Source of the DNA: Pyruvatibacter sp. HU-CL02332
GTDB lineage: Bacteria; Pseudomonadota; Alphaproteobacteria; CGMCC-115125
Direction: 5' to 3'
Assembly: GCF_040362765.1 (NCBI RefSeq)
Contig: NZ_BAABWK010000002.1
Coordinates: 558,001-622,000, forward strand
DNA: 64,000 nucleotides
A model generated the notes under the pieces. The model was given only the letters and a program-made list of their open reading frames with translations. It made no database searches and was not told the origin of the DNA. Both the position numbers and the translations under genes were made by a program. Below, piece after piece: positions 1-8,204 of the stretch; positions within the stretch are counted from its first letter, which is position 1; every line of letters begins with the position of its first letter.

Positions 1-1
1 T

Positions 2-712
2 GCCGCCTTTACGCTTGTGACGCCCGAGGACAAGAAGTATCTGGATGCCGTTGAAAAGCTGACAGAACAGAAGATTGAGCACTGGACAGGCGAAGAGGCA
101 CCAGCCGCGTCGCCCGCCGAGGACACGGAACCTTCAACTGAAGCTGAAGTCGCTCCTGCGCAAGAGACTGCAACTACGGAGGCTGATCCAGCACCGGAGG
201 CAGCGGACACCAATACTGCAGAAGCAGCAGACCTGCCGGAAACGACCGATGTGGTTGATGCAAAAGCGGACGAAGCGGAAACGCAATCATCTGAAGATGA
301 TGCCGCACGTGCCCCTCGCCGTGGTCGCCGTCGCGGTGGCAGAGGGCGTGGACGCAACCGTCGCAATAAGGACGCCGATGCATCCGAAACCGGTGAAACG
401 GACCTGGAAACATCTGGTGAAAACACAGAAGCAACCGAGTCCGGCGCCGATACTCAACCGGATGCAGAAACTCCTTCACCGCGTGGGCGTGGTCGCCGTC
501 GTAACAACAATGACGGCGGGAATGGTCGCGGCAATGGTGGTGGCCGTCAGGAACGCATCATCGGCATGGGTGATCACGTTCCGGCATTTATCCTCCGTCC
601 AGTGCGCCCTGCAAAAGCAGCGGCTGAAGCTGCAGCAGCGGAGCAGGCGGTCGAACAGTCTGATCCATCGACAAGCTCTGATTCCGAAACACCGGAAAGC
701 GACGCGGCCTAA
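2..712 (+). CDS. DEAD-box RNA helicase, C-terminal part (truncated by window edge)
   Basis: The frame is open from base 2, and the first residues (AAFTLVTPEDKKYLDAVEKL) match the last strand and helix of the RecA-like domain 2 of RhlE-type DEAD-box helicases. The catalytic core lies outside the window. What follows is a disordered tail: an acidic Glu/Ala/Thr-rich stretch, an Arg/Gly tract (RRGRRRGGRGRGRNRR) near the middle, another acidic stretch, a second RGRGRR-type tract and an Ala/Glu-rich end. Such tails usually bind RNA or protein partners. RNase E in this window carries very similar acidic and RGRGRN tracts, so a shared RNA-degradation role is possible, but this is inference. An ATG at 17 is an internal methionine-like artefact, not the real start. 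Confidence 0.85.
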   Translation, partial: AAFTLVTPEDKKYLDAVEKLTEQKIEHWTGEEAPAASPAEDTEPSTEAEVAPAQETATTEADPAPEAADTNTAEAADLPETTDVVDAKADEAETQSSEDDAARAPRRGRRRGGRGRGRNRRNKDADASETGETDLETSGENTEATESGADTQPDAETPSPRGRGRRRNNNDGGNGRGNGGGRQERIIGMGDHVPAFILRPVRPAKAAAEAAAAEQAVEQSDPSTSSDSETPESDAA

Positions 713-732
713 AGCCTGCCTTGCGGTTTCCT

Positions 733-841
733 AACCAAGAATTCACTGGATTTGCTGAGCAGACCCAGTGCATCTTGCTGTTCAAATTGTATTGGCATTC
801 TTAGTGACATTTGTTGGTGCTCTTACCAATTGTTCACTGGA
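733..841. repeat. Imperfect 18-bp direct repeat upstream of the DUF1329 gene
   Basis: Bases 733-750 (AACCAAGAATTCACTGGA) and 824-841 (TACCAATTGTTCACTGGA) match at 14 of 18 positions, with TTCACTGGA identical, 91 bp apart start to start. They flank the non-coding DNA between the helicase and the DUF1329 gene. A pair of binding sites for an unknown regulator is one reading; chance is not excluded. Confidence 0.4.
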
Positions 842-843
842 CT

Positions 844-870
844 AAAATAGTAAGTTGGCCTTACTATTTT
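844..870. promoter_or_regulatory. Perfect 10-bp inverted repeat, operator or weak terminator
   Basis: AAAATAGTAA (844-853) and TTACTATTTT (861-870) are exact inverted repeats with a 7-base spacer, 49 bp before the chosen DUF1329 start. The stem is AT-rich and ends in four T residues. It could end helicase transcription or act as an operator for the next gene. The position just ahead of a gene favours an operator. Confidence 0.5.
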
Positions 871-919
871 CGTAATGTTGGCCTCTGAAAGATGGACTCA
901 TCGTAGGGAGACGCGTTCC

Positions 920-2293
920 ATGGCTCTATTTTCATCGCGTATGCTGGCAGCAATCGCTGCATTACCGGCACTCGCACTATCAACAACTGCTTTTGCAGCG
1001 GTCCCAGCCGAGATGGCAAAGCGGCTTGATCAGGACCTCACGCCGCTTGGCTCTGAGCGCGCAGGCAATGCAGATGGAAGCATCCCGGCTTGGACGGGCG
1101 GGATCAAGGCTCCCCCCGCTGGCTTCCAGAAGGGTACCCATCACATCAACCCGTATGCGGGTGAGCAGCCTCTGTTCACAATCACACGGGAGAACATGGG
1201 CCAATACGCGGACCGGATTGCCGGACCGCAAAAGGCATTGCTGGAAAAGTACGGTGATACATTCAAGATGAATGTCTACAAGTCGTACCGTAGCTGTGCC
1301 CAACCTGAGTTTGTCTATGAGGCCAATCGCAAGAATGCTTTGACTGGCACAATCGCTGACGCTGGCAATGGCGTTGACAATGCATTCATGGGCAAGCCAT
1401 TCCCAATTCCAAACTCAGGCTATGAAGTGCTTTGGAACCATTTCCTTGGTTTTGCGAACCACAAGATTCAACGCCAGTTTGCCGCCGTGATCCCGACAGC
1501 GTCAGGTTCATATACAAAATACTCGGCTCAGGACGACGCCATCGTCCGCTGGAACGATCCAAAGTTTAAAACGGCCTCTGATCTCGATAATATCTTTGCG
1601 CTCTACATTCTCCACACGCTGGAGCCAACGCGCGTTGCAGGCAATGTGATCCTTGTTCACGAGACCCTCAACCGGCTCTCCGATCCTCGTAAGGCGTGGC
1701 AGTACTCACCAGGCACGCGACGCGTGCGGCGCGCTCCGAATATTGCTTATGACAATCCGGGCACAAATTCTGATGGTGCCACAACTTCGGATTCATTTGG
1801 CGGATACAATGGCGCCCCTGACCGCTACACGTGGACCGTCAAAGGTCGGCAGGAAGCCTACATTCCCTACAACAACTATGACCTCTACTCGAACAATCTG
1901 AAATACGAAGAGATTATCAATCCGCGCCACATCAATACGGATCATGTACGCTACGAACAGCACCGGGTCTGGCAGCTTGAAGCTAATCTCAAGCCATCCA
2001 CGCGCCACGTCTACTCACGTCGCGTCTTCTATCAGGATGAGGACACCTGGGGCATCGTGTCATCAGAACTGTATGATGCGCGCGGCGAACTCTGGCGCGT
2101 CCAGGAGCAGTATCCCATCGTCTTCTATGACGTCCCGGTGTGCGGCGCGAGCATGGGTGGTGCCTATGACTTCACCAATGGTCGTTACGTGCTGGTTGGC
2201 ATGATCAATGAAGAAGAACCCATCAACTTCTACGCCAGCGAGTTGAACGAAGATCGCTACACACCTCAGACCATTCGGACGATCGGGCGCTAG
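920..2293 (+). CDS. DUF1329 domain protein, exported
   Basis: This encodes a 457-aa protein with a classical signal peptide: MALFSSRML, then a hydrophobic Ala/Leu stretch ending in an AFA-type cleavage site near residue 26. The mature part starts with the EMAKRLDQDLTPLGSERAGN segment and continues through tryptophan- and tyrosine-rich repeats (PAWTGG, NHFLGF, YDVPVCGA) typical of DUF1329. That family is thought to have a LolA/LolB-like fold and often sits with lipid, sterol or aromatic-compound export genes. I chose the ATG at 920 because GGGAG precedes it and it begins the signal peptide; an upstream in-frame ATG at 875 would bury the peptide. A strong intrinsic terminator follows. The exact ligand is unknown. 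Confidence 0.85.
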   Translation: MALFSSRMLAAIAALPALALSTTAFAAVPAEMAKRLDQDLTPLGSERAGNADGSIPAWTGGIKAPPAGFQKGTHHINPYAGEQPLFTITRENMGQYADRIAGPQKALLEKYGDTFKMNVYKSYRSCAQPEFVYEANRKNALTGTIADAGNGVDNAFMGKPFPIPNSGYEVLWNHFLGFANHKIQRQFAAVIPTASGSYTKYSAQDDAIVRWNDPKFKTASDLDNIFALYILHTLEPTRVAGNVILVHETLNRLSDPRKAWQYSPGTRRVRRAPNIAYDNPGTNSDGATTSDSFGGYNGAPDRYTWTVKGRQEAYIPYNNYDLYSNNLKYEEIINPRHINTDHVRYEQHRVWQLEANLKPSTRHVYSRRVFYQDEDTWGIVSSELYDARGELWRVQEQYPIVFYDVPVCGASMGGAYDFTNGRYVLVGMINEEEPINFYASELNEDRYTPQTIRTIGR

Positions 2294-2315
2294 AAGGCGC
2301 GACTCGGAGAAACAG

Positions 2316-2347
2316 GAGCCCCGCAGTTTGCTGCGGGGCTCTTTTTG
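2316..2347 (+). terminator. Intrinsic terminator after the DUF1329 gene
   Basis: GAGCCCCGCAG (2316-2326) pairs with CTGCGGGGCTC (2331-2341) around a TTTG loop and is followed by TTTTTG. It lies 22 bp after the stop codon. Confidence 0.9.
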
Positions 2348-2356
2348 TTGGGCCCT

Positions 2357-2866
2357 TTATGCTGGCACAAACTCGTCACGCGACATTGCATAGATCGGTA
2401 GATCATTGCCCTTGCTGAGGAACTTTCCATCAATCCTCTCTCCAAGCTTTTCAGCAACTCGAATAGATGCCGCATTTTGCGGATCAATCATGCTGATGAT
2501 GCGGGGCATTCCCAGATCTTCAAACATCCACTGCGCACAGGCACGAGCTGCTTCAGGGGCATAGCCCTGTCCCCAACTTGGCCGGGCGATCTGCCAGCCG
2601 AGCTCCGCTTGTGGCCAATCGATTGGGTGGTAAGGGCCACATAGTCCCACAAATCGGCCCGTGAACTTTTCCTCGATTGCAAACTCACCATAGCCGCGCA
2701 ATACCCACTGCCCTGCCCATTTGGCCATGCGCCGCCACGCATCCGCTTTGTCTCCCACACCACCAACGAAGCGCATGGCGTCGTCATCAGCAACCATCTC
2801 GGCATAGGCATCAATATCATCTGCCCGGAACTGCCTGAGCAGCAAACCCTCAGTTTCTATTTCCAT
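2357..2866 (-). CDS. GNAT family N-acetyltransferase (RimJ/RimL type)
   Basis: The 169-aa product begins MEIETEGLLLRQFRADD and ends in the conserved NAASIRVAEKLGER motif near residues 135-148, the hallmark of RimJ/RimL-like GNAT acetyltransferases. These transfer acetyl from acetyl-CoA to an amine such as a protein N-terminus or small molecule. Other conserved parts are the GELGWQI-like strand (AELGWQIARPSWGQGYAPEAA), which carries the acetyl-CoA-binding Q/RxxGxG/A loop. I chose the start at 2866 because GGAG lies 8 bases upstream. A further upstream ATG at 2899 falls inside the neighbouring terminator and adds no family sequence. The substrate is not predictable. Confidence 0.85.
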   Translation of the reverse strand: MEIETEGLLLRQFRADDIDAYAEMVADDDAMRFVGGVGDKADAWRRMAKWAGQWVLRGYGEFAIEEKFTGRFVGLCGPYHPIDWPQAELGWQIARPSWGQGYAPEAARACAQWMFEDLGMPRIISMIDPQNAASIRVAEKLGERIDGKFLSKGNDLPIYAMSRDEFVPA

Positions 2867-2883
2867 CTTTGACTCTCCAAATG

Positions 2884-2914
2884 AAAAGGGCGGCCCCAAG
2901 CGGGCCGCCCTTTT
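2884..2914 (-). terminator. Bidirectional intrinsic terminator between ALDH and GNAT genes
   Basis: AAAAGGGCGGCC (2884-2895) pairs with GGGCCGCCCTTTT (2902-2914). On the minus strand the hairpin ends in TTTT, 22 bp after the dehydrogenase stop, so it terminates that gene before the acetyltransferase. The plus-strand T run makes it bidirectional. Confidence 0.85.
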
Positions 2915-2935
2915 ATCTTGGAAGTATGGCAGTAG

Positions 2936-4399
2936 CTACTTTTTGATCATCGACAGAACGCGTTTACGCTTCTTGTCGTCGTATGGCGGACGGAACATTT
3001 CCGCGACCATTTTTGCCTTGGACTGGTGATAGACAGCCTTGGCGTGGCTGAAGGTGCGGAAGCCATCGACGCCGTGATAGGAGCCCATGCCTGAGGGGCC
3101 GACGCCGCCGAAGGGCAGGTCTTCCATGGACACATGCATAATCACGTCATTAACAGTCACGCCACCCGAAGTGGTGTTGTCCAGAACCCGGCGCTCTTCT
3201 TCGGAATCCTGACCGAAGTAGTAAAGACCAAGAGGCCGATCCTTGGAGTTCACGTATTCCAGAGTTTCCGATACGTCCTTGTAGGTCTTCATCGGCAGAA
3301 CCGGGCCGAAGATCTCATCCTGAAGAACCTTCATGTCCTCTGTCGGGTTCTTGATGATGGTCGGCGGAATCTTGTTGTATGGCTGCTGAGAGAAATCCTC
3401 ATTCGCAGGGTTGATCTCAATGACTTCCCCACCCTTGGCCTTTGCATCTTCGATATAGCCCGTGATGCGATCATAGTGGCGATCATTGATGATCGATGTG
3501 TAGTCAGGATTGTCCTTCATGGTTGGGAACATCTTTGTCACAACCTTCTGGGCGCCCGCCACAAACTCGTCCGCCTTCTCTTCAGGTACCATGACATAGT
3601 CAGGAGCCAGGCAGATCTGACCAGCGTTGAGGGTCTTGCCAGTCATCACACGTGCAGCCACGTCTTCCATGTCGCTGTCACGGGAAACAATGACGGGAGA
3701 CTTGCCGCCCAGTTCCAAGGTTACCGGAACCAGGTTTTCCGACGCAGCACGCATCACGTGCTTGGCAATCGAGCCCGCACCTGTGAACAGCAGATGATCA
3801 AAGGGCTGTTTGGAGAATGCTTCGCCCACAGCAGGGCCACCGGTAATAACGGCGACTTCGGTCTCGTCATAGGCTTCGCGGAACATCTTTGCCATCAGTT
3901 CAGAACACGCAGGCGTGAACTCTGACGGCTTGATCATTGCCCGATTGCCCGCCGCAAACACACCAGCAAGCGGTGCAAACGTCAGATTAAACGGGAAGTT
4001 CCAGGGGCTGATGATGCCGATGGTGCCCAGCGCCTGATATTCCACATGCGCTTTTGCGCCGAGTAGGCCGAGCGGAAACTGCAGCTTACGCTTTTCAGGG
4101 CGCATCCACTTTTCCATGTGCTTCTTGGCATGGTCCAACGGCCCAACGGAGCCCATGACGTCAGTCATCAATGAAGCAACCGGTGCGCGGTTGCCAAAAT
4201 CTGACGTCAGCGCATCTACGATTTCGTCCTTGTTATCCACCAAAAGCGCGATGGAACGATCGATCCAGTCCTTTCGGCGCTTTACGCTTGCGGGGCCCTC
4301 TTCGATATGGGCCTTTTTCTGGCGATCCAGAATGGCGCGAATGCCGTCTGAAATAGCGTCCGCGCTTGATGTATCGGGCGTCGATTCCATAACGCTCAT
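2936..4399 (-). CDS. Coniferyl-aldehyde-type NAD(P)+ aldehyde dehydrogenase
   Basis: The 487-aa protein is a complete aldehyde dehydrogenase, oxidising an aldehyde to the acid with NAD(P)+. Visible signatures are PWNFP (132-136), the general base Glu229 in LELGG and the nucleophile Cys263 in GQICLAPDY. The C-terminus PFGGVGPSGMGSYHG with HAKAVYHQS matches the coniferyl aldehyde dehydrogenase subfamily (ALDH3-like, about 470-490 aa) rather than betaine or succinate-semialdehyde enzymes. The ATG at 4399 follows GAGG and opens MSVMESTP; an in-frame ATG at 4441 is less likely. A native substrate could be a fatty or aromatic aldehyde, so the subfamily name should not be read as proof of lignin use. 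Confidence 0.88.
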   Translation of the reverse strand: MSVMESTPDTSSADAISDGIRAILDRQKKAHIEEGPASVKRRKDWIDRSIALLVDNKDEIVDALTSDFGNRAPVASLMTDVMGSVGPLDHAKKHMEKWMRPEKRKLQFPLGLLGAKAHVEYQALGTIGIISPWNFPFNLTFAPLAGVFAAGNRAMIKPSEFTPACSELMAKMFREAYDETEVAVITGGPAVGEAFSKQPFDHLLFTGAGSIAKHVMRAASENLVPVTLELGGKSPVIVSRDSDMEDVAARVMTGKTLNAGQICLAPDYVMVPEEKADEFVAGAQKVVTKMFPTMKDNPDYTSIINDRHYDRITGYIEDAKAKGGEVIEINPANEDFSQQPYNKIPPTIIKNPTEDMKVLQDEIFGPVLPMKTYKDVSETLEYVNSKDRPLGLYYFGQDSEEERRVLDNTTSGGVTVNDVIMHVSMEDLPFGGVGPSGMGSYHGVDGFRTFSHAKAVYHQSKAKMVAEMFRPPYDDKKRKRVLSMIKK

Positions 4400-4824
4400 G
4401 TTTGTTTCCTCACCTTGGTCCGGAGCGCCGATGCCTGGCACCCCAATAATTTACGCATTCAATCGAGACTGCCGATGCTCGCACTTTAATGCCCGGCAGG
4501 ATTACAGGGTGGGCCAACCTGTACATCCGGCGAAAAACCCTTTCGCCACAAGCACATGCTAGCTTCATGACGCGGACTATAGCGCGACAAACAGCAACTG
4601 GCGAGAACCAGCCGTTTTCAAGCATTTCTGCAACCTTTATCTCTCAATACGGGATTTTAGAACAGTCGGGCATTTAACGCGGCTTTAAGCCGTCTTGCCG
4701 GACAATGCGCTCATTCAAGGGTGCGTGGACGAGCCGACAATAAGCTCAAGGTTTAGACCGCACCCGATTTCTAGGATTCGCCGTGCAACGTCGCGCGGCA
4801 CAGAGTTTTTTCGGGGGTTTCCAC
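4400..4824. other. Divergent intergenic region between ALDH and diguanylate cyclase genes
   Basis: There is no gene here. It must hold the promoters of both divergent genes. The only recognisable site is the TTAA-N7-TTAA motif at 4674-4688, described separately. Short open frames in this stretch have no ribosome sites or family resemblance. Confidence 0.6.
4674..4688 (+). promoter_or_regulatory. CtrA-box-like site TTAA-N7-TTAA
   Basis: TTAACGCGGCTTTAA fits the full CtrA recognition pattern (TTAA, seven bases, TTAA) used by the alphaproteobacterial cell-cycle regulator CtrA. It lies 137 bp before the GTG start of the diguanylate cyclase. The match is exact for the eight fixed bases; binding is inferred. 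Confidence 0.5.
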
Positions 4825-5877
4825 GTGACCGACGCGAGCACCATGACAAATCCTAAAGCTCTGGCTGAAAAGGCCATTTCTGAGATGGATTCGCGCTCGA
4901 TTGATCCCACACCGGAGAACTACGAGCTTTGGTACACCCACGCGACGGGTGCAAATCCGGGCCTCAATCGCGAGATTGAAAAACTCGAGGACGCCGGCAA
5001 TAGCCTTGATGCTGAGCACCTGGAGAAAATCCGTACAAAGCACATGACGCCTGCAAACAATGACACTGCCATTCTGGAGATGGGTGGCAAGTTGGAAGAC
5101 GAATTGTCCGGCGTTATGGCGATGTTGGAATCCGCCACCAAGGATACTGGTGCGTACGGAGACTCGCTTAGTGATGTGAGTGCGGCACTCGACACCGAGC
5201 GCTCTCCTGCAGAAGTCCGTGTACTGATGGAAACATTGGTGACAGCGACCCGTACGATGGAAACTCGCAGCAAGCAGCTGGAGGAACGTCTGCACGAGAG
5301 CAAGGCAGAAGTCTCGCAACTGCGCACGAACATGGAAGAAATCCGCACAGAGGCCCTAACCGACCAGCTGACCGGTCTTCCCAATCGTCGCAATTTCGAC
5401 GACAGTGTTGCTGCTTCCATGGAGAAAGCTGCAGAAGAAGGCACGCCCTTCACACTTATTCTTGGCGATATCGATCACTTCAAGAAGTTTAATGACACCT
5501 ATGGTCACCAAACCGGAGACCAGGTGCTCAAGCTGGTAGCGCAGTGCATGCGCCACCATGTCAAAGACCCTCTCAAGCCAGCCCGGTATGGTGGTGAGGA
5601 ATTTGCGCTCATCTTGCCCGACATTGAACTGACCGCTGGCGTCAAGCTTGCTGATGAAGTTCGACGCACCATTGAGAGCAAAGAACTGGTCAAGAAGTCG
5701 ACTGGTGAAAATCTGGGTGCTGTAACCATGTCATTTGGCGCAGCTTTGTTCGAACCTGGAGAGAGCATCTCAGACCTTATCAAGCGGGCTGATGCATGCC
5801 TTTATTCTGCAAAACATGCAGGTCGCAACCAGGTGAAGTGGGAAGTTGACGCTGACCTTGAAGCGATTGCCAGCTAG
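4825..5877 (+). CDS. GGDEF diguanylate cyclase
   Basis: The 350-aa protein would make cyclic di-GMP from two GTP. The N-terminal part (KALAEKAISEM to PTPENYELWYTHATG) matches a sensor region common in alphaproteobacterial cyclases. A coiled-coil segment (about 130-175) follows, then the GGDEF domain starting LTDQLTGLPNRRNFD. The active site is GGEEF at 256-260. The usual RxxD inhibitory site five residues upstream is KDPL, so product inhibition is probably lost. The enzyme has no membrane segment. I prefer GTG 4825 because GGGGG sits 7 bases upstream; ATG 4843 lacks a ribosome site. A CtrA-like box upstream suggests cell-cycle or motility control. Confidence 0.9.
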   Translation: MTDASTMTNPKALAEKAISEMDSRSIDPTPENYELWYTHATGANPGLNREIEKLEDAGNSLDAEHLEKIRTKHMTPANNDTAILEMGGKLEDELSGVMAMLESATKDTGAYGDSLSDVSAALDTERSPAEVRVLMETLVTATRTMETRSKQLEERLHESKAEVSQLRTNMEEIRTEALTDQLTGLPNRRNFDDSVAASMEKAAEEGTPFTLILGDIDHFKKFNDTYGHQTGDQVLKLVAQCMRHHVKDPLKPARYGGEEFALILPDIELTAGVKLADEVRRTIESKELVKKSTGENLGAVTMSFGAALFEPGESISDLIKRADACLYSAKHAGRNQVKWEVDADLEAIAS

Positions 5878-6052
5878 GCATCCGATCAACAGTCTTCAGA
5901 AAACCTAGCCAACCCCTACGTAACATCGTCCAGCGCACATGGCGTGATGCTTTCAGGCATTGTGTCTGTTGATATTGCCGTAATCCGCCGTTTGACGGCG
6001 AACGCTGGGCCGGTATTGTCGCTCGCAAATCAACACTGCGAGGCGGCCTGCG

Positions 6053-6847
6053 ATGGACATGATTACCTTCGAGAAGCACGATACCGGTGTGGCGGTTGTC
6101 ACACTAAATCGTCCTGACGTGCTCAACAGCATGAACCCACAATTGCTGGACGAAGTGCGCACTGCCATCCGACAGACGCGCGATGATGCAGATATTGGCG
6201 CATTGGTTATTACCGGTGCGGGTCGCGGGTTTTGTGCGGGTGCGGATCTGACGGCGGGTTTCAAACCTCCTGCGTCAGCCACCATCGGTGACGGTGTTGC
6301 GCATAGCATGGAAATCGGGTTCAACCCGATGATCCGCGAACTCGCGGAACTGCCAAAGCCAGTTGTCTGCGCCGTAAATGGCATGACAGCCGGCGGCGGC
6401 GTTGGTCTCGCGCTGGCTGGGGATATTGTATTCGCGGCTCGTTCTGCCAGCTTTGTGCAGGTGTTTGGCCCCAAGCTCGCCCTCGTCCCAGACTGCGGCG
6501 TGACATACTTCATGCCCCGCCTCATCGGTCAGGCGCGCACCCGAGCCCTTGCCATGAGCGGTGATAAACTTTCAGCCGAGCAAGCAGCAGACTGGGGCCT
6601 TATCTGGGCCTGCGTTGATGACGACAAACTGATGGATGAAGCAATGGCCTATGCTGAGAAGCTGGCGGCAGGTCCTACAGAAGCCTTTGGTGACATCAAG
6701 CAGGTACTGGACGTGACGTTTGACAATGATCTCAATGCCCAGCTCGACCTTGAAAAAGAAACCCAGCGCAAGCGCGGCAATCACCCAAACTTTACTGAGG
6801 GCGTGTCGGCTTTCATGGAGAAACGCGCTCCGAATTTCTCGCGCTAA
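6053..6847 (+). CDS. Crotonase-family protein, PaaG-like enoyl-CoA hydratase/isomerase
   Basis: The 264-aa protein has the crotonase fold: GRGFCAGADL forms the first oxyanion-hole strand (near residue 60) and NGMTAGGGVGLALAGDIVFA the second (about 107-126). The segment LVPDCGVTYFMPRLIG follows the PaaG pattern (PDxG), not the two-glutamate pattern of classical enoyl-CoA hydratases. The enzyme therefore more likely isomerises or hydrates an unusual acyl-CoA. It is 36 bp upstream of a second family member and probably co-transcribed with it. An alternative ATG two codons downstream (6059) is possible. Confidence 0.85.
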   Translation: MDMITFEKHDTGVAVVTLNRPDVLNSMNPQLLDEVRTAIRQTRDDADIGALVITGAGRGFCAGADLTAGFKPPASATIGDGVAHSMEIGFNPMIRELAELPKPVVCAVNGMTAGGGVGLALAGDIVFAARSASFVQVFGPKLALVPDCGVTYFMPRLIGQARTRALAMSGDKLSAEQAADWGLIWACVDDDKLMDEAMAYAEKLAAGPTEAFGDIKQVLDVTFDNDLNAQLDLEKETQRKRGNHPNFTEGVSAFMEKRAPNFSR

Positions 6848-6883
6848 CAGCGCCAACAAAACTCGACAACCGGGAGAGACTTC

Positions 6884-7696
6884 ATGGAATTCAATAAAGT
6901 CAAAGTTGATATGGATGGCGACGTTGCCATCCTCACCCTTAATGATCCAAAGGCCCTCAATGCCGTGTCACCCGACATGCTTGAAGGTCTCGCAGACGCA
7001 CTAGAATGGATTGATACACCTGACAATGGTGTGCGCTGTGTGGTCATGACTGGCGAAGGTCGTGGATTTTGTGCAGGTGCCAACCTGGCGGGAGGCCGTC
7101 CTGGTGAACGCCCCGGCGAACAGCGGTCAAATGCACAGCCAGACGCCGGGCAGGCACTTGAGCAAAAGTACCACCCAATTCTCCGCAAAATTCGCAAGCT
7201 GAAGATGCCTTTTATCACGGCCGTAAATGGACCGGCTGCTGGTGTCGGCATGAGCTTTGCGCTTATGGGCGACATGGTTCTTGCAGCCAAGTCTTCATAC
7301 TTCCTGCAAGCTTTTCGCCGCATTGGCCTGGTCCCGGATGGTGGGTCTACATATCTCCTGCCCCGACTGATTGGCGTTGCGCGCGCCAAGGAACTTTCAC
7401 TCCTCGGTGAAAAACTACCTGCTGATACAGCTCTTAGCTGGGGCCTCATCAACCGGGTGTATGAAGACGATGCGCTGATAAGTGAAGCAAAGGCGATGGC
7501 AAAAGAGTTGGCTTCAGGTCCGACCCGCACCCTTGGCCTCATCCGAGAAGCCTATGCCGACAGCTTCGATAACACCTATGAAGAGCAGCTCGATAAGGAA
7601 CGCTGGCTGCAGCGTGAAGCTGGCCGTACAGAAGACTTCAAGGAAGGCGTGAAAGCGTTTCTTGAAAAGCGCCCGGCTGCTTTCAAAGGCAATTGA
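6884..7696 (+). CDS. Crotonase-family protein, PaaG-like enoyl-CoA hydratase/isomerase (second copy)
   Basis: The 270-aa protein is a clear paralogue of the gene before it, with GRGFCAGANL (about 62-71), NGPAAGVGMSFALMGDMVLA and GLVPDGGSTYLLPRLIG in the PaaG-like position. The start has GGGAGAG 6 bases upstream. The Pro/Gly-rich insert after residue 75 (GGRPGERPGEQRSN) replaces the lid found in the first copy, so the two may act on different acyl-CoA chains or form a mixed trimer. A terminator follows. Beta-oxidation of fatty or aromatic acids is the likely setting. Confidence 0.87.
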   Translation: MEFNKVKVDMDGDVAILTLNDPKALNAVSPDMLEGLADALEWIDTPDNGVRCVVMTGEGRGFCAGANLAGGRPGERPGEQRSNAQPDAGQALEQKYHPILRKIRKLKMPFITAVNGPAAGVGMSFALMGDMVLAAKSSYFLQAFRRIGLVPDGGSTYLLPRLIGVARAKELSLLGEKLPADTALSWGLINRVYEDDALISEAKAMAKELASGPTRTLGLIREAYADSFDNTYEEQLDKERWLQREAGRTEDFKEGVKAFLEKRPAAFKGN

Positions 7697-7716
7697 GCTT
7701 TTTAAGCTCGGACGAC

Positions 7717-7753
7717 AAAGGCGGCAGGTCCTAGGACTCTGCCGCCTTTTTCT
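7717..7753 (+). terminator. Intrinsic terminator shared by convergent genes
   Basis: AAAGGCGGCAG (7717-7727) pairs with CTGCCGCCTTT (7739-7749), followed by more T residues. The loop contains the palindrome GTCCTAGGAC. It ends the crotonase pair and overlaps the last codons of the opposite TfoX-N gene. Confidence 0.85.
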
Positions 7754-8177
7754 TTGATGCTTTTTTCAAAGCTGATCTCTTCGTACGCGGTTTCTTTGGC
7801 TTTGGCGGTGCACCCGGGCCCTTGCGCTGGGACGGTGGCTTGGCTGCATCCGCACGTAGCGCTACGCTAACTGCATCGCGGGCCCATGAAACAAATTCGT
7901 CCGGCTCATCAAACAGCCTTTCCGGTGCCTGCCAGTACGACATCACGCCGCGTTTGCCGGCCTTCGTCTCATAGGTGAATGGTTCCATGCCTTCCGCCTC
8001 GAAGGCTGGTTGGTTCTGATCATCAACCTTCAGATACAAAACCTCATTCGCGATAAGCCCGAACATCAGCCCATCCGCAAAAAGACCCGACCCGCCAAAC
8101 ATCCGGCGTGACTTTACCGGTCCCAGCGGAACAAGCATCTCAATGAGAAATTGTGTGTATTCGTTGGATACGGCCAT
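7731..8177 (-). CDS. TfoX N-terminal domain protein
   Basis: The 148-aa protein carries a TfoX-N domain (residues about 5-105): VKSRRMFGGSGLFADGLMFGLIANEVLYLKVD is diagnostic. The family was named after the competence regulator TfoX/Sxy, but stand-alone TfoX-N proteins are mostly uncharacterised. After residue 105 the chain turns into a basic Pro/Lys/Ala-rich tail (RKGPGAPPKPKKPRTKR) that could bind nucleic acid. The gene is only 27 bp from sufA and could be read from the suf operon, although no functional link is known. Confidence 0.85.
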   Translation of the reverse strand: MAVSNEYTQFLIEMLVPLGPVKSRRMFGGSGLFADGLMFGLIANEVLYLKVDDQNQPAFEAEGMEPFTYETKAGKRGVMSYWQAPERLFDEPDEFVSWARDAVSVALRADAAKPPSQRKGPGAPPKPKKPRTKRSALKKASKKKAAES

Positions 8178-8204
8178 GGCAGTTAAACTGCCGCAATGTG
8201 CGCC

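Noticed and set aside
75-734. 219-aa frame overlapping the helicase tail
   Set aside because: It is a shadow of the low-complexity tail in another frame with no family sequence, whereas the 2-712 frame matches RhlE.
3134-3925. 263-aa frame antisense to the aldehyde dehydrogenase
   Set aside because: It lies fully inside a clear dehydrogenase on the other strand and shows no motif of its own.
5986-6000. CGCCGT/ACGGCG hairpin before the crotonase gene
   Set aside because: It has no T run and is too short to call a terminator or riboswitch.
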